DNA of 11,917 nt, taken from contig JACMIU010000265.1 of the NCBI GenBank assembly GCA_014380985.1, forward strand, positions 1-11,917, read 5' to 3'. This stretch comes from Armatimonadota bacterium. GTDB taxonomy: Bacteria; Armatimonadota; Armatimonadia; Armatimonadales; Armatimonadaceae. Positions within the stretch are counted from its first letter, which is position 1; each line of letters opens with the position of its first letter. A model generated the notes under the pieces. The model was not told where the DNA came from. It saw nothing but the letters and a program-made list of their open reading frames with translations, and did no database searches. Position numbers and translations under genes: made by a program. Positions 1 through 5,551 of the stretch are shown here, in pieces.

Positions 1-214
1 AAACCTTTCGACAAACAGATCGTTGTTCGGCTATAGCGACCCCATTGTGTGCAAGTCGCAGAAAGTGATGAGGTACGCCTACTTTGGCGCGAATAAAAGA
101 TCCTTTCGAGTGTGAAACGGTGCCACTTCATTGCGGCTCAATATAAGATACCGTAGGGTAAGTAGTTTCGCAAGTTTCTACAGGCTTTGCGAAACCATTT
201 TTCGGCACGCGGTA
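1..214. other. gene-free flank downstream of the LacI-type gene
   Basis: I can support no gene here. One plus-strand frame is open from the left edge to a TGA near 115 (about 38 codons), which could be the tail of a gene outside the window, but its codon choice is not distinctive and I do not recognise the peptide. Base composition is more AT-rich than in the genes that follow. A stem-loop at 165-195 is listed separately. Confidence 0.4.
165..202 (+). terminator. possible rho-independent terminator
   Basis: GTTTCGCAA (165-173) and its exact complement TTGCGAAAC (187-195) form a 9-bp stem with a 13-nt loop. CA and five T follow on the plus strand (198-202). In that orientation it would end a transcript arriving from the left edge. 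It also lies about 20 nt past the stop of the minus-strand LacI-type gene, but that strand has no T tract after the stem, so a two-way role is only possible. Confidence 0.4.
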
Positions 215-1297
215 CTATCGGTTCACCGGTGCGGTTGAAGCCCTTATCTCCAGCGAGACGGGAAGCCGCACCACGGTTCTGCGCCCGTGGTCTGCACTTG
301 CCCCGGCGGCAAGAAACTCGGCGAGGATTCGCACCGCCGTTTCGCCGATTTCCTGAAGCGGTTGGCGCACCGAGGTAGTAGGAACCGAAGCGTACTCGCT
401 CATCATCGTGGAGTTGAACGTTACAATGGATAAGTCACGCGGCACGGACAAACCGTAGCGTGGTAAAAAGTCATCATACAACTCGCCGAGAATGTTTTCA
501 CCTTCTATAAAAAAAAACGCAGACGGTGCATCGGGTGCGCCGTCTGCAACGCGCTTGATGACTTCCTCCATCGCTTTATATTCCACCAGTTCAAGGTTTG
601 CAGTTGCTTCGTCTGCCGTTGCCATAGCCCCCGCGATTCGCTCCTGCACGAAGGATGCGTTAGACGCGACACGACCGCGAATCACCGCGATACGACGGTG
701 TCCGAGATCGGTCAAATGGGTGATGCCGAGACGTCCCCCCGCTTCGTTGTCGCAGTCCACGCCGAAATAGGGAACGCTACGCGGGGTTGTCGCTTCGCCG
801 GGCAGAACCGAGACATAGACCACCGGCAGATTCGCCCGTGTTACCACCTCTTCAACGAGAGGAGTCCAAACGTTGCCAACCGCGATAACCGCGTCCGCCC
901 CGCCGCCCAATAATTCCTGCCGAAGAGTGTCCGCACCGGGTTCAAGTGCGGTATACAAAAGCGTATTGCGGCGGTAATCAAAGGCTTTTGATAAGATACC
1001 ACTCAAAATACCGAGGTGGTAGGGATCCATGTTGCCGAATGCCGCCGGATGCGTGAGCAAAACGCCGATGCGTCCGGTGCGTCCGGTCTGCATTTCGCGC
1101 ACCGCCGAGCGCGGCACGTAATTGAGTTCGCTGACTACGGCTAAAACACGCTCACGGGTTTCCTCCGAAATCCGGTCGGACTCGCGCCCGGTCATGACCT
1201 TTGAGACAGTGGCGGGGGATACCCCGGCGCGTTTCGCCACATCGCTGTGTCGGGCGCGGCGCGGAAGGGGAGCGGAATCGGTCTTTTTATGCGGCAT
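215..1297 (-). CDS. LacI-family transcriptional regulator
   Basis: This 360-aa DNA-binding repressor or activator is of normal family length. The N-terminal LacI helix-turn-helix is clear at about residues 17-37 (HSDVAKRAGVSPATVSKVMTG), followed by the LNYVPRSA hinge near residue 60. A periplasmic-binding-protein-like ligand domain begins at GRIGVLLT (about residue 75) and runs to the C terminus. I chose the ATG at 1297 because the HTH then sits at the family's usual distance. An in-frame upstream start at 1336 would add 13 residues unlike the family. No strong Shine-Dalgarno site precedes either. It is the last gene of a minus-strand cluster, 47 bp after the DUF3841 gene. The ligand is unknown: LacI regulators usually sense sugars or nucleosides, but no transporter or catabolic gene adjoins it. 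A run of nine T in the coding strand (509-517) encodes F261-F263 inside the ligand domain. Confidence 0.93.
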   Translation of the reverse strand: MPHKKTDSAPLPRRARHSDVAKRAGVSPATVSKVMTGRESDRISEETRERVLAVVSELNYVPRSAVREMQTGRTGRIGVLLTHPAAFGNMDPYHLGILSGILSKAFDYRRNTLLYTALEPGADTLRQELLGGGADAVIAVGNVWTPLVEEVVTRANLPVVYVSVLPGEATTPRSVPYFGVDCDNEAGGRLGITHLTDLGHRRIAVIRGRVASNASFVQERIAGAMATADEATANLELVEYKAMEEVIKRVADGAPDAPSAFFFIEGENILGELYDDFLPRYGLSVPRDLSIVTFNSTMMSEYASVPTTSVRQPLQEIGETAVRILAEFLAAGASADHGRRTVVRLPVSLEIRASTAPVNR

Positions 1298-1344
1298 AGA
1301 GAACGTGATTGTAGCGCAAATCAATCGGCGCGGCAACCGACCGG

Positions 1345-1971
1345 TTAATGTTTCGATTTTGCAATGCGGAAAGCACCGCGAAATGGTGTCATGGCGCGAA
1401 CCCGGTCAAGACGCAATTCCCAGAACACGGCTTGAACCCATTTTTCGGCGCGAGGTAACGGGCTACTACTATCAACGCGCTCCCAATCGAAAATCCGTTC
1501 CCAACTTCGCTCGATCTGTGCATGATACTTGGCGTCGGGAAGCGGTTTTTGTCGGTAGTAATTCAGACCGTGTTCCAAAAGTTCCGCCTCAAAACGATTA
1601 TTCTCTTCTTCTGTGTCACTAATATACCAGTACGTCATGCAGTAGTACCACAGGTTGAAATCAGACAGCAGGGTTTCGGTCTCGGACATTTCTATTTCGA
1701 TCCGTACCCAATCACCCGGTACTACCCAGTGTCGAAACCAGCGCAAATCGGGTTTTCGCCTCGCCTCACCGTGCCGTTGATACCACGCCCAAATCGGCGT
1801 CGAACATCCGGCAGGAGGGTTCCCGGCGTGTTGCGTCAGGCGGCGCGTTATCCAGCGGTAGGCTTCGGGGTAATCGCCTACGTGTTCCGATTGCGTCAGA
1901 TCGCTATAAAAAACGCCCTTTTTCTGCAAAATCTCCCAAACAACAAGCGGCTGAATTGTCCAAAGTTGCAT
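1345..1971 (-). CDS. DUF3841 domain-containing protein
   Basis: This 208-aa soluble, aromatic-rich protein matches the DUF3841 family as I remember it. The pattern is an MQLWTIQP start with a Trp-rich 'VWEILQKKGVFYSD' segment, then YRWITRRL near residue 38, a PIWAWYQRHGE stretch near 60, LLSDFNLWYYCMTYWY near 101-116, a SWERIFDW motif near 156-163 and WVQAVFWELRLDRV near 178-191. Length is typical. The family has no established biochemical role. The start 6 bp beyond the stop of the 70-aa membrane protein suggests cotranscription, although no good Shine-Dalgarno site is visible. The family assignment is from remembered motifs and the operon placement is inferred. Confidence 0.85.
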   Translation of the reverse strand: MQLWTIQPLVVWEILQKKGVFYSDLTQSEHVGDYPEAYRWITRRLTQHAGNPPAGCSTPIWAWYQRHGEARRKPDLRWFRHWVVPGDWVRIEIEMSETETLLSDFNLWYYCMTYWYISDTEEENNRFEAELLEHGLNYYRQKPLPDAKYHAQIERSWERIFDWERVDSSSPLPRAEKWVQAVFWELRLDRVRAMTPFRGAFRIAKSKH

Positions 1972-1977
1972 GGTAGC

Positions 1978-2190
1978 TCAAGGTTTGGGCATGGCGGGCA
2001 TCGGCGTTGGGGCGGTCTTCACCGGCTTGGTTTGTGTGCGCGAAACGGCGTCCGGGGCTTTCGCCGCGTCCCCTTCGCGCCCGGTGTCGTAAAACGCGAA
2101 GTAGCCGACCGCGCCGATAGCGGCAAGCACCAGAAGAAACAAAACCCAAGTCGGCGCGTTGTCACGCTTAGGCGTCGCGTCGGGCGTCAC
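1978..2190 (-). CDS. small single-pass membrane protein
   Basis: This 70-aa protein of no recognised family starts with GTG. A charged N terminus (residues 1-12, with KR) precedes one hydrophobic segment at about 13-34 (TWVLFLLVLAAIGAVGYFAF). A hydrophilic tail rich in Pro, Thr and Lys ends in PMPAMPKP. This looks like a tail or bitopic membrane protein with a low-complexity exposed linker, probably extracytoplasmic by the positive-inside rule. Its GTG start overlaps the stop of the upstream 86-aa gene in a GTGA tetranucleotide, which implies translational coupling and supports both as real genes. Function unknown. Confidence 0.7.
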   Translation of the reverse strand: MTPDATPKRDNAPTWVLFLLVLAAIGAVGYFAFYDTGREGDAAKAPDAVSRTQTKPVKTAPTPMPAMPKP

Positions 2191-2447
2191 AGGTGGGCGT
2201 CCTCCGGCATGGTGGCGAGCAAGTCGCCGGTAGGTTCCTCTAAATCCGGCGCGAAGTTGAGACGGTGACGCAGGTAGGCGAGCAGGGCGCGTTTCTCCTC
2301 CGGCGTGAGCGTGGTCAGATCCAAATCCTGTAGGGGACCGCCAATGTCGCCGCCCGCGCTCATTGCCAGCAACGCCATCTCCGCGTCAAGCGCGTCGGTT
2401 TCGTCGCCGCTTGCGTCGTGGACTTCGTGATCGGTATTCGTCGGCAT
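2187..2447 (-). CDS. small acidic hypothetical protein
   Basis: This 86-aa protein, strongly acidic at the N terminus (many Asp and Glu in residues 1-24), has no signal peptide or membrane segment. A probable helical segment LTPEEKRALLAYLRHRL spans about residues 47-63. The phrase LTPEEKRALL occurs in many unrelated helix caps, so it does not identify a family. It is first in the minus-strand cluster, divergent from prfB, and overlaps the next gene by 4 bp (GTGA). The coupling with a small membrane protein suggests the two act together. Function not recognised. Confidence 0.65.
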   Translation of the reverse strand: MPTNTDHEVHDASGDETDALDAEMALLAMSAGGDIGGPLQDLDLTTLTPEEKRALLAYLRHRLNFAPDLEEPTGDLLATMPEDAHL

Positions 2448-2505
2448 ACCGGGAGTGTACCCGACCGTGCCGGAAAAAGAACCGGGATGAACGAACCGCC
2501 TCGCG

Positions 2506-2533
2506 TTTGCGTATGTATAAGGAGTGGTATACT
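2506..2533 (+). promoter_or_regulatory. extended -10 promoter for prfB
   Basis: TGG-TATACT at 2525-2533 is a TGn extended -10 element with a five-of-six -10 hexamer (consensus TATAAT). The region about 16-17 bp upstream (TTTGCG near 2506) is a poor -35, which extended -10 promoters tolerate. Predicted transcription start is around 2540, about 45 nt before the proposed prfB start codon. A similar TGC-TATACT element precedes the dihydrolipoyl dehydrogenase gene. Confidence 0.5.
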
Positions 2534-2584
2534 GCCCCGTACCTGCGGAAGCGCGGGTAGACTTCGGAAGGATGTGATGCGATT

Positions 2585-3725
2585 TTGCTTAGTGAACTGC
2601 CGAAAGAAATTACCGGCGTGCGCGAGCGTTTGAACGAGCTGGGTGGTCATCTTTGACATTCCTAAACGTGAACAAGAATTAGACGCGCTGGAGTCGGCGA
2701 GTGCCGACCCGACACTTTGGGATAACCCCGAAAAAGCGCAGAAAACACTGCGCGAGGCGGCACGGGTGCGCGAGCAAGTCGAGCCGTTCCATGATTTGAC
2801 GCGCCGCGTGGACGATGCGGCGATGCTTCTGGAACTGGCAGAGTCCGAGTCCGACGCGGCGACGTATGAGGCGGAAATTACCGCCGACCTGCGGAAGATG
2901 ATCGGCGAAATCGAACGCTTAGAAACGAAGGCACTGCTCACCGGGCAGTACGACGGCGCGGACGCAATCTTGGAAATTGATCCGGGCGCGGGCGGAACCG
3001 ACTCGTGCGACCTCGCGGCGAGTGTGCTACGGATGTATCTGCGCTGGGCGGAAAAGAATGGCTTCAAGGCGGAGATTGACGAAGAGCAACCGGGAGATGT
3101 CGCGGGAATCTCGGCGGCTCGGCTGTTTATTACCGGCACGAACGCCTATGGGCTTTTGCGCTCGGAGTCGGGAACGCACCGGTTTGTGCGTATCTCGCCG
3201 TTCAACGCGAACGGCAAGCGGCAAACGTCGTTTGTCGGAGTGCGCGTGATGCCCCTTGTTGACCTGACCGAAGCGGTGAATATCGAGGACAAAGATATTC
3301 GCGTGGACGTTTACCGGTCGTCGGGCGCGGGTGGGCAACACGTCAACAAAACGTCGTCGGCGATTCGCATTACGCACTTGCCGACCGGTATCGTGGTGAC
3401 GTGCCAGAACGAGCGTTCGCAACACCAGAACAAGGAAGTGGCGATGAAGGTGCTGGTATCGAAACTCGCCGAACGCGCCGACCGCGAAGCCGAAGAAAAA
3501 CTTGCCAAGATTCGCGGTGATATGCGTCCTATTGAATGGGGCAGTCAAATCCGCTCCTACGTCTTTCAACCGTACACGATGGTTAAAGACCATCGGAGCG
3601 GCACAGGCGTGACGGATATACAAAAAGTGTTGGACGGCGACATTGAGCCGCTTGCCACGGGCTACCTGAAATGGCGGCGCGACGGCGGCGACAGCGACTC
3701 GGAAAGCGGAAACGATGATTTATAG
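2585..3725 (+). CDS. prfB: peptide chain release factor 2 (programmed +1 frameshift)
   Basis: RF2 recognises UGA and UAA in the ribosomal A site and triggers hydrolysis of peptidyl-tRNA. The product is read from two frames: 23 codons from 2585 to the CTT at 2651-2653, then one base is skipped and reading continues at GAC (2655) to the TAG at 3723, giving about 379 aa. The anticodon-mimic tripeptide is SPF (residues 204-206) and the catalytic GGQ is at 249-251, in the context RSSGAGGQHVNKT. The C terminus carries an acidic extension after the conserved domain. The start is uncertain. In the zero frame the only usual start codon near a Shine-Dalgarno (GGAAGG, 2566-2571) is TTG at 2585. ATT at 2582 is the alternative, and the ATGs at 2572 and 2577 are in other frames. 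It is followed by an 11-bp overlap with the next gene, so the two are cotranscribed. Confidence 0.95.
2641..2657 (+). promoter_or_regulatory. prfB programmed +1 frameshift signal
   Basis: The sequence GGGTGGT, 3 nt, then CTT-TGA-C reproduces the bacterial RF2 autoregulation site: a Shine-Dalgarno-like stimulator (2641-2647), a CAT spacer, the slippery CTT (2651-2653), the in-frame UGA stop (2654-2656) and a following C, a poor termination context. When RF2 is scarce the ribosome pauses at UGA, slips +1 onto UUU and resumes with GAC. When RF2 is plentiful it stops. Seen in the sequence; the mechanism is known from E. coli and many other bacteria. Confidence 0.93.
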
Positions 3726-4389
3726 AAAAACGGGAAAAACGGCAATAGGAATCGCGGCGGCGGGACTAATGGTAGGCGTTGGCTTCCTTCCTACGCCGCT
3801 CCTCCTGACGCTTGCGGCGTTCGCCGCCGATACGCTCGCTACCGGCAACGTGCGCGAAACCGAAACCGAAGCGGGCAATATCGTCGCCGACGCTTTGCGC
3901 GAAACGGGTGGGGCGGAAATCGCCCTTGTTCCCGCCGCCGCGTTCAAGCCGGGCGCGACGACCATGCGCCCGGCAACCGCAGATCAAGCGGCAAGCCTTT
4001 TGGAAGTGCCGACCGATGAAGTGGTGATACTGTCTTTGCGCGGGGCGCAGGTATTGGCGGCTTTGGAGCGGTCGGTATCGTTCGCGCCGCAACCGTCAGC
4101 CGGGTTCTTACAGGTGTCGGGCGTGAAGTTCTCCTACAACCCCGGCAAGCCGGGCGGGCAACGAATCACCGTGGCGACGCTCACGGGCGGCGCACCATTG
4201 GAAGCGGCGAAAACCTACAAAGTGGCGACCACGCGCCCCTTGGCGAATGGGCAACAGGGCTACTTCCAAATCTGGGAGCGCGACCAGATTACGGGCGGAA
4301 CCGGCAAATCGCTCAAAGTGGCACTCGACGAACGTGCCGCGAAAGCCAAACTTTCCGGCGCGGTGGACGGGCGCATAACCCGGCTTTAG
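3715..4389 (+). CDS. secreted stand-alone 5'-nucleotidase C-terminal domain protein
   Basis: This 224-aa protein has a Sec signal peptide or membrane anchor: a basic N terminus (YRKTGK), a hydrophobic core at about 10-36 and AFA at 35-37, a possible cleavage site. The rest matches the 5'-nucleotidase C-terminal domain (PF02872) in order: ETEAGNIVADALR (50-62), GAEIALV (66-72), VVILSLRGAQVLAALE (103-118), GFLQVSGVKFSY (130-141) and TYKVATTRPLANGQQGY (167-183). In full enzymes this domain binds the nucleotide while an N-terminal metallophosphatase domain carries the metals. That domain is absent here, and no metal-ligand motif precedes it in frame. The family's Asn-Gly-Gly-type segment after IALV is replaced by PAAAF, so it may bind a ligand but should not hydrolyse one. 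It overlaps prfB by 11 bp, implying coupled translation, and ends before a strong terminator. Confidence 0.8.
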   Translation: MIYRKTGKTAIGIAAAGLMVGVGFLPTPLLLTLAAFAADTLATGNVRETETEAGNIVADALRETGGAEIALVPAAAFKPGATTMRPATADQAASLLEVPTDEVVILSLRGAQVLAALERSVSFAPQPSAGFLQVSGVKFSYNPGKPGGQRITVATLTGGAPLEAAKTYKVATTRPLANGQQGYFQIWERDQITGGTGKSLKVALDERAAKAKLSGAVDGRITRL

Positions 4390-4410
4390 CACATACCGGC
4401 GTCAACAACG

Positions 4411-4451
4411 AAAATCGGCGACGGCATGAAAACGCTGTCGCCGATTTTTTT
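4411..4451 (+). terminator. rho-independent terminator of the prfB operon
   Basis: AAAATCGGCGAC (4411-4422) pairs perfectly with GTCGCCGATTTT (4437-4448). The 14-nt loop can close further with an inner GC pair, and seven T run from 4445 to 4451. It lies 22 bp after the stop of the nucleotidase-domain gene. On the other strand the stem is followed by four T, so it may also block reading from the convergent gene at 4544-5353. Confidence 0.9.
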
Positions 4452-4510
4452 GGCATCGCACCGATGGACGGATTGCTCAAAATTGCTTAAAATCGGTCAA
4501 CGTCGCTCAG

Positions 4511-4542
4511 AAAATCGAGCAAACCATGCGGATTGCTATCGA
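4511..4542 (-). terminator. possible terminator of the STN-like gene
   Basis: Read on the minus strand, TCGA-TA-GCAA pairs with TTGCTCGA across a loop, leaving a 2-nt bulge, and four T follow. It starts immediately after the TAA stop at 4544. The stem is short and imperfect, so this is a weaker call than the neighbouring terminator, which may serve both genes. Confidence 0.4.
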
Positions 4543-4543
4543 G

Positions 4544-5353
4544 TTAGTTTGGTGCGGGCGTCGTGAGTTCAAGCCCTGCTTGATTTTCGGATGCCCATCC
4601 GCCCATATCACGTACCAAACCGCCCCGTTGCTCCGGCGTCATCATGGGTAGCAGGGCTTGAAAAATCTGGTTGGGTTGAAGAAGCATCTGCCGCAGTGTT
4701 CGAGCGCGATCCTGCGGATTCATACGCGCCAATGCGTTACTCAATCGTTTTGTCTTCTCTTGCTGTTGCTCCTCCGTCAATCCCAGTTCGGATAAATCCT
4801 CCTTTTCGGAAGAACGATTCGGGTTAAATAGAAGGTAAACGGGGCGAAGGTTCAGCGTACCGGTAGTTATCAACGCCTTGTCATCCACGATACGCCACCC
4901 TAAAACATCCAAAGTGTTGTCGGACACTCCCTTGGGAATGCTCTTGAATAGTCGTTCCTGAATCATCACATAGTCCGCCAGATCGTCGCCTTGATAAGTC
5001 GCTTCTTTGCTGGGTTGAGGCAGGTTGATCTTCGTCCAACGCGTCCCTTTTGGCAGACTCTTAACTATCTCGTCAAGTCGTGATTCGAGACTTACCGCAT
5101 CGGTCACAGGTTTGGGATTAGGAATCAGGGCTTTTGCCAGAACCGTATCTGCTACCACCGTTAAGCCGGTTTCGCGGCTGAAGGTACGAACCGCTGCCCC
5201 CAAAAGGCGGGTGTTCTTTTTGACACGTGTGTCCCCTATAGCCGGTGTGCTGTCAGGTGTTTGACTGTGGCAAGCAAGTGTCGGGGTAGCAAAAAGTGCT
5301 ACGCACGTGAGAAAAGCATGACTGAGTGGCGTACACTGTTGTTTTATGTTCAT
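4544..5353 (-). CDS. secreted hypothetical protein with STN-like segment
   Basis: This 269-aa protein has a cleavable N-terminal signal (residues 1-28). The end of the signal, PTLAC, resembles a lipobox but has Thr at -3 and Leu at -2, so a lipoprotein is only possible. Residues about 48-110 (LLGAAVRTFSRETGLTVVAD, then a conserved-looking LDEIVKSL) have the shape of a secretin/TonB short N-terminal (STN) domain, a small alpha/beta fold. That match is by eye. Residues about 155-180 are beta-rich. The C terminus (190-255) is charged and helical, with LTEEQQQEKTKRL and two MxPxxRAR/MTPEQRGG-type repeats. A good Shine-Dalgarno (AGGAAGGA, plus-strand 5363-5370) sits 9 nt before the ATG. No transport or secretion partner is adjacent. 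Function unknown. Confidence 0.75.
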   Translation of the reverse strand: MNIKQQCTPLSHAFLTCVALFATPTLACHSQTPDSTPAIGDTRVKKNTRLLGAAVRTFSRETGLTVVADTVLAKALIPNPKPVTDAVSLESRLDEIVKSLPKGTRWTKINLPQPSKEATYQGDDLADYVMIQERLFKSIPKGVSDNTLDVLGWRIVDDKALITTGTLNLRPVYLLFNPNRSSEKEDLSELGLTEEQQQEKTKRLSNALARMNPQDRARTLRQMLLQPNQIFQALLPMMTPEQRGGLVRDMGGWASENQAGLELTTPAPN

Positions 5354-5405
5354 CTACGCTTATCCTTCCTTGCAACAAACGCCCTACCTCAATCATTAAT
5401 CATTT

Positions 5406-5416
5406 GTGACTGTCAC
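5406..5416. promoter_or_regulatory. perfect 11-bp palindrome upstream of the STN-like gene
   Basis: GTGAC-T-GTCAC lies 53 bp before the ATG at 5353. On the minus strand it includes GTGACA, a five-of-six match to a -35 hexamer, and AT-rich sequence (AATGATTAATGATT) follows. It could be an operator overlapping a promoter. No -10 at ideal spacing is clear. Confidence 0.25.
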
Positions 5417-5474
5417 CAGCTACGGAATAAGAACTATCTTCGGAGTCCGATCTATAGAGAACCCGCACAAGGCG

Positions 5475-5549
5475 AAAAAACGGTTATACCAAGTTATACA
5501 CGGTTATATGGCAAGTGTCATATAACCGTGTATAACTTGGTATAACCGT
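5475..5549 (-). terminator. glgP terminator made of a perfect 31-bp palindrome
   Basis: Bases 5480-5510 and 5519-5549 are perfect inverted copies. The 8-nt spacer (GCAAGTGT) can itself nearly close. On the minus strand the hairpin begins 2 nt after the glgP TAG stop and is followed by six T (plus-strand A 5475-5480), so it has the form of an intrinsic terminator. The stem is much longer and more AT-rich than usual. Each arm contains GTTATA three times at exactly 10-bp steps (5483, 5493, 5503), mirrored as TATAAC at 5521, 5531 and 5541. That internal periodicity is not needed for termination and suggests a protein site or an inserted palindromic element. Confidence 0.85.
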
Positions 5550-5551
5550 GC

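Noticed and set aside
187..378. 63-aa plus-strand frame
   Set aside because: Mostly antisense to the LacI-type gene, Arg-rich and without a ribosome-binding site.
1522..2268. 248-aa plus-strand open frame
   Set aside because: It lies antisense across the DUF3841 and small membrane protein genes, has no recognisable domain and reads as Arg/Pro-rich shadow translation.
2654..2656. In-frame TGA in prfB as a sign of a pseudogene
   Set aside because: It is the programmed frameshift stop, with the expected slippery codon and stimulator.
3027..3623. 198-aa minus-strand frame
   Set aside because: Antisense to the conserved core of prfB, including GGQ and SPF.
5480..5549. Telomere-resolution (protelomerase) site or replication origin from the perfect palindrome and GTTATA repeats
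   Set aside because: The centre is an 8-nt non-palindromic spacer, no protelomerase, Rep or partition gene is present, and the position right after a stop codon followed by six T fits a terminator better.
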